DNA from: Variovorax sp.
Lineage (GTDB): Bacteria > Pseudomonadota > Gammaproteobacteria > Burkholderiales > Burkholderiaceae_C
Assembly: GCA_025352265.1 (NCBI GenBank)
Contig: JANXTS010000075.1
Coordinates: forward strand, 1 to 64,000
Length of the DNA stretch: 64,000 nucleotides
Direction: 5' to 3'
This document shows, in pieces, positions 17,400-26,083 of this stretch (position 1 is its first letter; each line of letters opens with the position of its first letter). The position numbers and the translations under genes are program-made. The notes under the pieces were generated by a model. It did no database searches. It had not been told where the DNA came from and saw only the letters and a program-made list of their open reading frames with translations.

Positions 17400-18204
17400 T
17401 GACGCGCTTGGGTGCGGTCTTGTAGTGCGTGGCGTACAGCGTCAGGCCGACGAAGGTCAAGCCACCGACCAAGTTGCCCAGCACCGTCGGCAACTCGTTC
17501 CAGATGAAATAGTCCATCAGCGTGAATTTGCCGCCCAACATCAGGCCTGTGGGGAAGAGGAACATGTTGACGATCGAATGCTCGAAGCCCATGTAGAAAA
17601 AGATCATCACAGGCATCCACATGCCGATGGCCTTGCCAGACACGGTGGTCGACATCATGGCCGCGACCACGCCGGTCGACACCATCCAGTTGCACATCAC
17701 CGCGCGGATGAACAGCGTGAGCATTCCAGCCGCACCGTGCGCCGCATAGCCAACCGTGCGCGCCTCACCGATGCCTCCGAGCCTGACGCCCACTGCGTTG
17801 GGGGCCTCGCTGAAGCCGAAGGTAAAGATGATCGCCATGAACACGGCCACGGTCAGCGCACCAGCGAAGTTGCCGACGAACACCAAGCCCCAGTTGCGCA
17901 GCACGCCCGCCCAGGTGGCGCCGGGGCGCTTGTCGAGCACAGCCAGAGGCGCCAGCGTGAATACGCCGGTAAGCAGGTCGAAGCCCATCAGGTACAGCAT
18001 GATGAAGCCGACTGGAAACAGCATCGCACCGACCAGTGCATTCCCAGTGTTGACAGTAATGCTGACCGCGAAAGCCGCCGCCAGCGCGAGGATGGCACCG
18101 GCCATATACGAGCGAATCAGCGTGTCGCGGGTCGACATCAGCAGCTTGGATTCGCCGGCATCGACCATCTTGGTCACGAACTCGGCGGGGGCTAGGTAGG
18201 CCAT
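17392..18204 (-). CDS. nirC: Formate/nitrite transporter family channel (NirC-type)
   Basis: Inner-membrane FNT channel of 270 residues, expected to import nitrite for the reductase encoded just upstream. ATG 18204 is preceded by AAGGAA and gives MAYLAPAEFVTKMVDAGE, a typical FNT N-terminus; the frame is open further upstream but there it overlaps nirD. About six membrane helices are visible, with the FNT motifs LVGAMLFPVGFIM, NWGLVFVGNFAGAL, CNWMVSTGV and FFYMGFEHSIVNMF. It follows nirD by 67 bases and overlaps the kinase/phosphatase gene by 8. Nitrite as substrate is inferred from context; formate is the family alternative. Confidence 0.88.
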   Translation of the reverse strand: MAYLAPAEFVTKMVDAGESKLLMSTRDTLIRSYMAGAILALAAAFAVSITVNTGNALVGAMLFPVGFIMLYLMGFDLLTGVFTLAPLAVLDKRPGATWAGVLRNWGLVFVGNFAGALTVAVFMAIIFTFGFSEAPNAVGVRLGGIGEARTVGYAAHGAAGMLTLFIRAVMCNWMVSTGVVAAMMSTTVSGKAIGMWMPVMIFFYMGFEHSIVNMFLFPTGLMLGGKFTLMDYFIWNELPTVLGNLVGGLTFVGLTLYATHYKTAPKRVIA

Positions 18205-18271
18205 GGGGTTCCTTGGAAACGGTGAGAGGTAAAGCAGGAGAAAGAGAGCCGGAGAAAAAGGAGCGTGTGCT

Positions 18272-18613
18272 TCAGGCCAGCGCGACTTGCACGCGGCCTT
18301 GGTCGACACGCACCGCATGGGCCCGCACGGAGTACTCGGGCGACTCGATGCATTCGCCGTTGCGCAGGTCGAAGTGGTTCTTGTAGAGCGGCGAGGCGAC
18401 GACGATGCGGTCGCCCAGGCTGCCCACCAGTCCGCGCGACAACACGCTGGCCTGGGACTTGGGATCGACGTTGTCGATTGCGAAGAAGTGCTGCGCCGTG
18501 CCGATGTGGAAGATCGCGACATGCACGCCGTCGACCAGTGCGCACACGCCGGTGTCGGGGAGGATGTCGGTGGCCGCACACACGGCGGTCCATTGCAGAG
18601 TTTCTGTGGTCAT
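18272..18613 (-). CDS. nirD: Assimilatory nitrite reductase [NAD(P)H], small subunit NirD
   Basis: A 113-residue protein of the NirD type, a Rieske-fold subunit. It contains ALVDGVHVAIFHIG, FFAIDNVDP and LVGSLGDRIVVASPLYKNHF. It lacks the Cys/His ligands of true Rieske proteins, which is normal for NirD. It pairs with NirB to reduce nitrite to ammonium with NAD(P)H. It starts 19 bases after the nirB stop and precedes nirC. Confidence 0.92.
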   Translation of the reverse strand: MTTETLQWTAVCAATDILPDTGVCALVDGVHVAIFHIGTAQHFFAIDNVDPKSQASVLSRGLVGSLGDRIVVASPLYKNHFDLRNGECIESPEYSVRAHAVRVDQGRVQVALA

Positions 18614-18632
18614 GATTTATTTCATCGGGTGT

Positions 18633-21152
18633 TCAGACAATGACTTCGGCTTCGCGCTCTTCTGAACGCGCGGGTCGGATCTGGCCGCGCTCTTCCACGA
18701 ACACGATGTGCTCGTCCTTCTTGTCGCTGTTGACGAAGGAGCGAAAGCGCTGACGTGTGACCGGGTCGTTGACCGCCGTCTTCCACTCGCACTGGTAGGT
18801 GTCGACCACGTGCTGCATCTCCGCTTCAAGTTGCGCGCCGAGTCCCAGCGTGTCTTGGATCAGCACGTCCTTCAGGTAGTCGAGCCCGCCTTCGAGGTTG
18901 TCGCGCCAGGTGCTGGTGCGCTGCAGCCGGTCGGCCGTGTGCACGTAGAACATCAGGAAGCGGTCGACCAGCTTGATCAGGGCCTGCTTGGTGAGGTCCG
19001 TAGCGATCAGCTCCGCATGGCGCGGTTTCATGCCGCCGTTGCCGCAGACGTAGAGGTTCCAGCCCTTTTCGGTGGCGATGATGCCGACATCCTTGCTCTG
19101 TGCTTCGGCGCACTCGCGGGTGCAGCCCGACACGCCGAACTTGATCTTGTGCGGCGTGCGCAAACCCTTGTAGCGGTTCTCCAGTTCGATCGCCATGCCC
19201 ATGCTGTCGTCGACACCGTAGCGGCACCAGGTCGAGCCGACGCAGCTCTTCACCGTGCGCAACGACTTGCCATAGGCGTGGCCGGACTCGAAGCCGGCGG
19301 CAATCAGTTCTTCCCAGATCGGCGGCAGTTGTTCGACGCGCGCGCCGAACAAATCCACGCGCTGGCCGCCGGTGATCTTGGTGTAGAGGCCGTACTTCTT
19401 GGCGACCTGCCCCACGGCGATCAGGCCGTCGGCCGTGACCTCGCCGCCGGGCATGCGCGGCACCACCGAATAGGAGCCATCTTTCTGGATGTTGCCGAGG
19501 AAGTAGTCGTTACTGTCTTGCAGACTGGCCAGGTCTTTCTTGAGCACGAAGTCGTTCCAGCACGAGGCGAGAACGCTGGCCGCGGTCGGCTTGCAGATGT
19601 CGCAGCCCAGGCCCGAGCCGTGCCTTGCGAGCAGGTCGTTGAAGGTCTTGATCTCGCCGACGCGAACCAGGTGATATAGCTCTTGGCGTGAATACGGAAA
19701 GTGCTCGCACAGGTGGTTATTGACCGCCATGCCGCGCTTGGCCATTTCCATCTTGATGACCTGCGTGACCAGCGGCACGCAGCCGCCGCACGAGGCTCCG
19801 GCCTTGTTGCAGGCCTTCATACCCGCGGCGGTGCAAACGCCCTCGCCCACCGCGGCGCAGATCTGGCCCTTGGTGACGTCGTTGCACGAGCAGATCTGCG
19901 CCGTGTCGGGCAACGCATCGACGCCGAGCCCCGGCTTGGCCTTGCCGTCGCTCGACGGCAGGATCAAAAACTCCGGTTCGGCCGGCAGCGCGATGCCGTT
20001 GAGCGCCAGTTGCAGCAAGGTGCCGTATTCGACCGCATCGCCGACCAACACCGCGCCCAGCAATTGCTTGCCGTCTTCACTGACCACGATCTTCTTGTAG
20101 ATCTGCTTGTGCTCGTTGATGTACTGGTACGAGCGGCACTTGGGCGTCTTGCCATGCGCGTCTCCGATGCTAGCCACATCGACACCCATCAGCTTGAGCT
20201 TGGTGCTCATGTCGGCGCCGGTGAAGGCGGCATCGTGCTGCCCGGCGATGTGCTTGGCGGCCACGCGCGCCATGTCGTAGCCCGGTGCGACAAGGCCGAA
20301 GGTCTGGTCGTTCCAGGCCGCGCATTCACCGATCGCGTAGACGTTGCGGTCGCTGGTGCGACAGTGGGTGTCGACCGCCACGCCGCCACGTGCGCCCAGC
20401 GCAAGCACGCACTGGCGCGCCAGTTCATCGCGCGGACGAATGCCGGCGGAGAACACGATCATGTCGGTCTCCAGCCAGGTGCCGTCCGAGAACACCATGC
20501 GGTGCCGCGCCGTCGCGCCATCGACGATTTCCACCGTGTTGCGACCGGTGTGCACATGCAGGCCGAGAGCTTCGATGCTGCTGCGTAATGCGCGGCCACC
20601 GCCTTCGTCGACCTGCACTGCCATCAGGCGCGGTGCGAACTCGACCACATGCGTTTCCAGGCCCATGTCGCGCAGCGCCTTGGCGCATTCCAAGCCCAGC
20701 AGGCCACCGCCGACCACCACGCCGGTCTTCGAACGGGCGCCGCATTCCTTCATCGCTTCCAGGTCTTCGATGGTGCGATAGACAAAGCAATTGGCCCGGT
20801 CGCGACCGGGCACCGGTGGCACGAAGGGCGACGAGCCGGTGGCCAGCACCAGCTTGTCGTAGTGCACCACTTCGCCGTCGGCCGTGGTGACGGTGTTGGC
20901 GCGGCGCTCGACGGCAACTGCGCGAGCGGTCAGGCGCAAGGTGAAGCCGGTTCGCTCGAAGAAGCCGGGTTCCACCAGCGACAGATCTTCGGCCGTCTTG
21001 CCGGCGAAAAATTCGGAGAGATGAACCCGGTCGTAGGCCGGGCGAGGCTCCTCGCAGAGCACCGTGACTTCAACATCGGCGAGGCCGAGCTCGTCGAGCT
21101 GCTCGAGGAACTTGTGGCCCACCATGCCATGGCCAATCACTGCAATTTTCAT
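18633..21152 (-). CDS. nirB: Assimilatory nitrite reductase [NAD(P)H], large subunit NirB
   Basis: Cytoplasmic flavo-iron-sulfur-sirohaem enzyme (839 residues) reducing nitrite to ammonium. ATG 21152 has AGGACA upstream and opens with the FAD-binding MKIAVIGHGMVGHKFLEQL. The second dinucleotide site is GVVVGGGLLGLECA. A BFD-like [2Fe-2S] region near residue 420 has CSCNDVTKGQIC and a downstream CGGC. The C-terminal sirohaem/[4Fe-4S] module has CVGSTWCRYG near 636 and GVSGCTRECAEAQ near 675. Length and order match NirB. It is the first gene of the nirB-nirD-nirC-kinase unit behind a sigma54-like promoter. Confidence 0.95.
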   Translation of the reverse strand: MKIAVIGHGMVGHKFLEQLDELGLADVEVTVLCEEPRPAYDRVHLSEFFAGKTAEDLSLVEPGFFERTGFTLRLTARAVAVERRANTVTTADGEVVHYDKLVLATGSSPFVPPVPGRDRANCFVYRTIEDLEAMKECGARSKTGVVVGGGLLGLECAKALRDMGLETHVVEFAPRLMAVQVDEGGGRALRSSIEALGLHVHTGRNTVEIVDGATARHRMVFSDGTWLETDMIVFSAGIRPRDELARQCVLALGARGGVAVDTHCRTSDRNVYAIGECAAWNDQTFGLVAPGYDMARVAAKHIAGQHDAAFTGADMSTKLKLMGVDVASIGDAHGKTPKCRSYQYINEHKQIYKKIVVSEDGKQLLGAVLVGDAVEYGTLLQLALNGIALPAEPEFLILPSSDGKAKPGLGVDALPDTAQICSCNDVTKGQICAAVGEGVCTAAGMKACNKAGASCGGCVPLVTQVIKMEMAKRGMAVNNHLCEHFPYSRQELYHLVRVGEIKTFNDLLARHGSGLGCDICKPTAASVLASCWNDFVLKKDLASLQDSNDYFLGNIQKDGSYSVVPRMPGGEVTADGLIAVGQVAKKYGLYTKITGGQRVDLFGARVEQLPPIWEELIAAGFESGHAYGKSLRTVKSCVGSTWCRYGVDDSMGMAIELENRYKGLRTPHKIKFGVSGCTRECAEAQSKDVGIIATEKGWNLYVCGNGGMKPRHAELIATDLTKQALIKLVDRFLMFYVHTADRLQRTSTWRDNLEGGLDYLKDVLIQDTLGLGAQLEAEMQHVVDTYQCEWKTAVNDPVTRQRFRSFVNSDKKDEHIVFVEERGQIRPARSEEREAEVIV

Positions 21153-21368
21153 TTCGTGTCCTGCACGCACCCGCCCCCTTGAAGGGGCGCAGGGGTCGAC
21201 GCTGCCAGGACAGAGTCGGCGCGGCCCCCGCTGGAAGCGGATGCAAATCGGGTTGGAACTGACAAACAGTCGAGCTTCGTTACTCTCAGTTCGTTCGGAT
21301 CCCGCCGTCATTGGCGGAGGCAATGTGTTGACCGCGGCGACGATGCCGTGGAAACACTAAAGCAATGT
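21153..21368 (-). other. nirB leader region
   Basis: If transcription starts about 12 bases below the sigma54-like element at 21369-21386, nirB carries a 5' leader of about 200 nt. Close to the start codon it contains a GC-rich hairpin CGCCCC..GGGGCG (about 21172-21189), without a clear U-run. Leaders of nitrite/nitrate assimilation operons are sometimes controlled by NasT-type antitermination. I cannot show a NasT-binding double hairpin here, so this remains a suggestion. No gene is seen in this gap. Confidence 0.3.
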
Positions 21369-21386
21369 AAGCAACATCCATGCCGA
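21369..21386 (-). promoter_or_regulatory. Sigma54-like (RpoN) promoter of nirBDC
   Basis: On the minus strand the sequence reads TCGGCATGGATGTTGCTT. It keeps the invariant GG and GC dinucleotides exactly 10 bases apart and closely matches the -24/-12 consensus TGGCAC-N5-TTGC. The orientation points at nirB. Nitrogen control through NtrC and RpoN would suit an assimilatory nitrite reductase. No clear NtrC site was found. Confidence 0.5.
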
Positions 21387-21512
21387 CCTTTTCAAGCGAT
21401 GAAGGCGACGAACATCGAAGGTCTGCGCCGTTCTGGCGCGTGAATCCTTTGTTTGGTGCGCCGTACAAATCGGCAAAATGCACAGCGCGACAGCCCACAA
21501 AAGGAAATCACT

Positions 21513-22436
21513 GTGACCCTGATGACCCCGCCTTCTGGATCAAGATCCGCGATGACCGTTGCCACCGCTATCGTGGCGTTATGCGCAGGTTGCGGCACGC
21601 GCTCGCCGGCACCTGCCAACGCGTCTGCATCGACTGCGCAGGCCGCAACTGCACCGGCTGGCACCGCCGCACAGCCAATGAAGCCGGCGCGCGAAGGTAT
21701 GGAATATGCAGCGTTGTCGGACCTCATCGGTGAAGGCACCGGCAAGCAGGTCAAGCAAGACCTGATCGGCAAGTCGGTCAGCATCGACCTTGTCAAAGCC
21801 ACCGGGCGCAACGTGCCTGCGGGCTCCTACGCGGTGGACAGCACCGACCAGACCTTCTTCGTGTGCCGCTCCGTCGCGCCCGGCTACACGGGAGGCGTTG
21901 TAACCGCCAAGGTCCGTGACTACCGCTATCTGCCCCGAAGCAAACAGAAGATCGTCGACCTCGACCGCTGCGGACCTGAATCCGCTTCAGTCGCTGCACC
22001 GATGGCGACCGCGCCAGCACCTGCTGCTGCAGCGCCTGCGCCCTACACCGGCGGCGCCAAGCCCGGCATCGACGCAAAAGGCAACGTGACGGATTCGTCC
22101 AAGGTCGAAGCGGGCAGCGGCCGAACGGTAAAGGGCTTGAACGACTACGAGGGCGAGATCACCGGCAACCCGGCGCCCGGCAGCAAGTTCACGAAGCTGC
22201 AGATCGGCATGCCGACGAAACAAGTCACCGACATTGCCGGCCCACCCACAGACCAGGGCGCCTACATGACTGGCAAGGCCTGGATTCCTTTCTACTTTGG
22301 TGCCGACCGCCATCGTTTCGAGATGACCTACAAGGGCCAGGGCCGGCTGATCTTTGCCGGCGGCGGCATGGGCGATTTTTCGAATGGTTATTTGATCTGG
22401 ATCATCCACAACCCCAACGAAGCGGGCTACCGCTAA
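21513..22436 (+). CDS. Exported protein with C-terminal BamE/SmpA-OmlA-like domain
   Basis: Hypothetical envelope protein of 307 residues. GTG 21513 is preferred because AAAGGA lies just upstream at 21500-21505; ATG 21522 is an alternative. The N-terminus has a hydrophobic stretch MTVATAIVALCAGCG, a signal peptide with an imperfect lipobox (CAGC), then an Ala/Thr/Pro-rich linker. A central region contains VPAGSYAVDSTDQTFFVC. The C-terminal part, FTKLQIGMPTKQVTDIAGPP, followed by aromatic strands, has the GM..eV....G.P pattern of SmpA/OmlA (BamE) domains. It stands alone, divergent from the nir operon. The role is probably structural in the outer envelope, but this is not established. Confidence 0.6.
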   Translation: MTLMTPPSGSRSAMTVATAIVALCAGCGTRSPAPANASASTAQAATAPAGTAAQPMKPAREGMEYAALSDLIGEGTGKQVKQDLIGKSVSIDLVKATGRNVPAGSYAVDSTDQTFFVCRSVAPGYTGGVVTAKVRDYRYLPRSKQKIVDLDRCGPESASVAAPMATAPAPAAAAPAPYTGGAKPGIDAKGNVTDSSKVEAGSGRTVKGLNDYEGEITGNPAPGSKFTKLQIGMPTKQVTDIAGPPTDQGAYMTGKAWIPFYFGADRHRFEMTYKGQGRLIFAGGGMGDFSNGYLIWIIHNPNEAGYR

Positions 22437-22598
22437 GCGGGTGACCGGTGCACGCAGCCGGGCACCAACACTGGGCGCGCGGTGTTCTCCTGCATGGTCC
22501 GTCGCTCGCGTCTGTCGGGCGGCCCACACCTCACCGCCAAACTCATGCGGCGCACTCTTAGATAAGTGTAACCCTCAGATAACTCTTTGGAGTCAGCC

Positions 22599-22796
22599 AT
22601 GTTCAACCCCGTGCAAGAGACCGTGGTCGGCCCGCCAGCCGACCAATCCGCAGACTTGGCAGTCGATGTGACGCAGCTCGTCGCGGTCGAACAGTGGACC
22701 AAGCAGCTCGGCGTGACCGAGGCGGAACTGCGTCTCGCAGTGGCAGAGGTGGGCACATCAGCCGACGAAGTGCGAACGCATCTCGGCGTGCAATGA
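22599..22796 (+). CDS. Small DUF3606-family protein
   Basis: A 65-residue soluble protein starting at ATG 22599. The segment VEQWTKQLGVTEAELRLAVA followed by EVGTSADEVRTHL matches the DUF3606 pattern (W-x5-V-x3-L-x2-A-V-x2-VG). These small proteins are common in Proteobacteria and their function is unknown. The gene stands alone with 126 bases to the convergent helicase gene. Confidence 0.7.
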   Translation: MFNPVQETVVGPPADQSADLAVDVTQLVAVEQWTKQLGVTEAELRLAVAEVGTSADEVRTHLGVQ

Positions 22797-22923
22797 CCTG
22801 CTTGAGCGCCTAACCGACTGACTCTGAGTCGCGCCATCCGCGGCGGTAATCGGTCCATTCCCGACGAAGGTGGACCGCGCTGCATGCAGCACTTTGAAAA
22901 AGACCGCGTTCAGCGTCGGACCG

Positions 22924-25242
22924 TCACAGGTGCTCAATGTGCCACCACGGCGGCAGCAAGCGCTGCACTTCGGGCCGCGCGAAGCGATCGTCGAGGAGGT
23001 ACAGCACACCCGCATCCTGCTCGGTGCGAATTACGCGGCCGGCGGCCTGCACCACCTTGCGCAGGCCGGGATAGAGGTAGGTGTATTCGTAGCCTTGGCC
23101 GAAGCGCTCCTGCATCCGCTTGCGCATCACGTCGTTCAATTCATTGTGTTGCGGCAGGCCGAGACTTGCGATAAAAGCGCCGACCAGACGTTCCCCGGGG
23201 AGGTCGATTCCTTCACCAAAGGCGCCGCCCAGCACAGCGAAGCCAATGCCCTGCCCGCCCGGCACGAAGCGTGCGACGAACTCCTCGCGTTCGGGCTCCC
23301 GCATGCCGCGTGACTGCGCCCACATCGGCACGCCGGGATGGCGCGCAGCCATCGCATCGCGAGCGCTGTCGAGGTAGTCGAAGCTACTGAAAAACGCCAG
23401 ATAGTTGCCGGGTCGCTGGTGGTACTGCGCCGCGATGATGTCGGTGAGATGCGACAGCGATCGGCTGCGGTCGCGGTAGCGGGTCGATATCTGCATCGCC
23501 ACGCGCACTGTGAGCTGGTGTGTTTGAAAAGGCGACCCGACATCGAGCTGGGCAGTGTGGTGCGGCATGCCGAGCGCGTCTCGATAGAACGCGAAAGGCG
23601 CGATCGTTCCGGAGAAGCAGGCGACCGAGAGCGCGCGTTCGAACCTCGGCTTCAAAAAATAGGCCGGGATGAGGTTGCGTATTGCAAGGCCTCGCGGGCC
23701 GTCCGGATCTACATCGAGCGTGCTTTCAAGAACGGAGTGCTCGCCGAACTCGTCCGACAGCCGGACAAAACGAAGCATGTCGAAGAAGAACGGCTGCATA
23801 GGGCCATTCGCCTCTGCAGGGTGATCTGCGAAGTGATCAGAGATGGTGCCGATCGCTTCTTGCAGCGCGCGGTGCAGCCGCTCGGGAATCTCGTTGCGGA
23901 TGGCGTACGCACTCGGCACATCGCTCCGCTGCGCCAGCTGCAGCGAATCCCATTCGCGCTCCAGCTTGCCGAGCGCCTGCTTGATATGGCGCGGCGCCAC
24001 GCGCATCGCAATGGCGAGCGCGCCGCTGTCGAGCTCGGCTGAGTACATGCTGCGCGCCCGCTCGATGAGGTTGTGCGCCTCGTCGACCAGCACCGCGGCG
24101 CGCCACTCTTCGTCGATCATCAGCGCGTACAGGAACGCACTGCCGTCGAAGTAGTAGTTGTAGTCGGCGACCACGACATCGGTCCAGCGCACGAGTTCCT
24201 GCGCGAGAAAGTACGGGCAGACGCGGTGCGCCGCAGCGACGTTGCGTACGGCTTCGCGGTTAAGCCAGGTCTGCCCGATCGCCTCGCTGCGTGCAGCCGG
24301 CAAGCGATCGTAGAAGCCGGCCGCCAATGGGCAGGCATCACCATTGCAGGCGCGGCCTGGATACTCGCAAACCTTCTCTCGCGCAGCGAGTTCGAGCACG
24401 CGCAACGTGGGGCAGTTTTTTCGCAGCACAAGCAGCGCATCGAGCGCCACTGCGCGGCCGGAGGTCTTGGCGGTCAGGAAGAAGAGCTTGTCGGTGCGAT
24501 GCGACGCCCAGCCTTTCAGCAGCGAAAAAAGCGTTGCGACGGTCTTGCCGATGCCGGTCGGTGCTTGCGCGATCAGGCAGCGCTCGGAAGCGGCTGCGCG
24601 GTACACGCCTTCTGCCAGTTCACGCTGGCCCGGTCGAAAGCCGGCATGCGGAAAGACGAGCGACGACAAGCCACGCGCCAACGCAGTGCGATGCAAGGAC
24701 TCCTGCCTCGCCCACACCATGAATCGGCCGCAGAGCGTTTCGAATTCGTGTTGCAAGTCGGCTCGGGTACGTTGCTCCTCGAGCGCGGTTTCGTCGCCAC
24801 TGTGAATGTCCAGGTAGACAAGCGCGACCGTGATGTGGGCCATCGAATGCTTCTCGCACAGCATGGCCGCATAGGTGCGAGCCTGGGCCCAGTGCAACGC
24901 GCGGTGGTTGCCCTTGATCGCGTCGAATTCGCCGCGAAACGTTTTGATCTCTTCGACCCGGCCGAGGTCGAGATCGAAGCCATCGGCACGCCCCCGAACG
25001 CGCAGGCCGCCGAAAGTCGAAGACAGCGAAACCTCGCCCTCAAAGCCGGGCCCGCGCCGCGATTGAACGAGGTGATGGCCGGCGATGCCTTCTTGCGCGC
25101 TGGGCGCGGGCGCAAATCGCAAATCGAGGTCGCCGCTCTTCGCTGCGAAAGCGCACAGCGACTTGACGGACACCGTCAGCTCGAACGCCGGAGGTGGCGG
25201 CGTTGCTACGCCGGAAGGGAGGGAGTCGGACAGAAGCGCCAT
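22924..25242 (-). CDS. RecB-type PD-(D/E)XK nuclease domain fused to XPD/DinG-like Fe-S helicase
   Basis: A 772-residue protein from ATG 25242; the frame is open further upstream but would overlap the preceding gene. Residues 50-130 look like a RecB/Cas4-type nuclease: GHH (55-57), RADG with Asp87, EEIK with Glu98 and Lys100, and the QxxxY motif at Gln120-Tyr124. The rest is an SF2 helicase: Walker A APTGIGKT at 227-234, Cys292, Cys299, Cys304 and Cys342 as a candidate Fe-S cluster, and DEAH at 387-390. A C-terminal helicase domain contains VVQAAGRVIRTEQDAGVLYL. It should unwind and cut DNA with 5'-3' polarity, by family analogy. It starts 20 bases after the MmcB-like gene, last in the LexA-box unit. 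Confidence 0.85.
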   Translation of the reverse strand: MALLSDSLPSGVATPPPPAFELTVSVKSLCAFAAKSGDLDLRFAPAPSAQEGIAGHHLVQSRRGPGFEGEVSLSSTFGGLRVRGRADGFDLDLGRVEEIKTFRGEFDAIKGNHRALHWAQARTYAAMLCEKHSMAHITVALVYLDIHSGDETALEEQRTRADLQHEFETLCGRFMVWARQESLHRTALARGLSSLVFPHAGFRPGQRELAEGVYRAAASERCLIAQAPTGIGKTVATLFSLLKGWASHRTDKLFFLTAKTSGRAVALDALLVLRKNCPTLRVLELAAREKVCEYPGRACNGDACPLAAGFYDRLPAARSEAIGQTWLNREAVRNVAAAHRVCPYFLAQELVRWTDVVVADYNYYFDGSAFLYALMIDEEWRAAVLVDEAHNLIERARSMYSAELDSGALAIAMRVAPRHIKQALGKLEREWDSLQLAQRSDVPSAYAIRNEIPERLHRALQEAIGTISDHFADHPAEANGPMQPFFFDMLRFVRLSDEFGEHSVLESTLDVDPDGPRGLAIRNLIPAYFLKPRFERALSVACFSGTIAPFAFYRDALGMPHHTAQLDVGSPFQTHQLTVRVAMQISTRYRDRSRSLSHLTDIIAAQYHQRPGNYLAFFSSFDYLDSARDAMAARHPGVPMWAQSRGMREPEREEFVARFVPGGQGIGFAVLGGAFGEGIDLPGERLVGAFIASLGLPQHNELNDVMRKRMQERFGQGYEYTYLYPGLRKVVQAAGRVIRTEQDAGVLYLLDDRFARPEVQRLLPPWWHIEHL

Positions 25243-25262
25243 GCAAGCAAAACAAGCCTGAT

Positions 25263-26057
25263 TCAACAGATCGAAGATGGCATTGCGCAATCGGTCAGCA
25301 GCACCTGCAAATCTTCTTCGAAGCCGGCCACGGGTTGCGCTTTGGCGAGTGCCATCCACACCGCGAAAGGAATGCGGGCCTGCGAGCGATGCACTGCCGC
25401 ACGCGCCACCACGAGCCGCTCTCCTTCCAGCATCAGTACGCCGCATTCGACTGGAATTTCGTCCGCTGACCCGATCGGACGGCCGCGCGCATCGCACCCC
25501 AAGACGTACCAGCACTCGCCGCCCAGATCGAGGTACGCCGCGCGCTTGTCGGGCTTCTTCAAGTCCGCCATCAGGTCGGAGCGACGCACCTTGATTTCGT
25601 GAACGATCGGTTGCGCATACGCCTCGACGCTGGTGTTTCGAATAGAAAAAACATCCGGCCGCGCAATACACCAGCGATGCGGATCGCCTTCGTTGGCACC
25701 TGCCAGCCGCGCACGCAAACTCAGGGTGCGCCAGGCAATGCGGCCGGCACGCGTCATCTCGCGTGCCACACGTTCGACCAGCGCCTCGTGCGCCGACAAC
25801 GCGGCACGATTGAGGACCAGACTGTCGGCGATGTGCGCGATGCCGCGGTCGGTGACGCGCAGGGTTTCGTGGCCGAGCGCCGACCGCGTTCGCTCCAGCA
25901 GACCGACCGCGAGCAGATCGATTTCAATAGCGTCGCAACACGGCCAGCCGGCCGACCGGTACATCTCGCGCAGGCGGCGCGCGTGGGTGCGGCTGAGCAC
26001 GGTGTCGCCAGACGATGGCTCGACCGGGACTTGGTGGGCGATGGATTCGGCAAGCAT
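25263..26057 (-). CDS. MmcB-like predicted PD-(D/E)XK DNA repair protein
   Basis: A 264-residue protein from ATG 26057. A TTG at 26087 overlaps the dnaE2 stop and would add ten residues. The N-terminal third resembles a winged helix (IEIDLLAVGLLERTRSAL, LRVTDRGIAHIADSL). The C-terminal part carries a PD-(D/E)XK arrangement: Pro134-Asp135 in ARPDVFSIR, then VHEIKVRRSDLMADLKKPDK with Glu154 and Lys156, and YLDLGGECWYVLG. The block EIKVRRSDLMADLKKPD is close to the core of MmcB-family repair proteins (EVK.S..DF.AD.KWPDY). It lies between dnaE2 and the nuclease-helicase in one tight unit, which supports a repair role. Nuclease activity is predicted only. Confidence 0.68.
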   Translation of the reverse strand: MLAESIAHQVPVEPSSGDTVLSRTHARRLREMYRSAGWPCCDAIEIDLLAVGLLERTRSALGHETLRVTDRGIAHIADSLVLNRAALSAHEALVERVAREMTRAGRIAWRTLSLRARLAGANEGDPHRWCIARPDVFSIRNTSVEAYAQPIVHEIKVRRSDLMADLKKPDKRAAYLDLGGECWYVLGCDARGRPIGSADEIPVECGVLMLEGERLVVARAAVHRSQARIPFAVWMALAKAQPVAGFEEDLQVLLTDCAMPSSIC

Positions 26058-26083
26058 GGTGCGAGGTGAACGACGTTGTCTGG

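Noticed and set aside
21171-21190. GC-rich hairpin before nirB as an intrinsic terminator
   Set aside because: No T-run follows on the minus strand, so it is described only as part of the leader.
24073-25602. 509-codon plus-strand frame antisense to the nuclease-helicase gene
   Set aside because: Low-complexity antisense translation, no start signal; the helicase on the minus strand explains the region.
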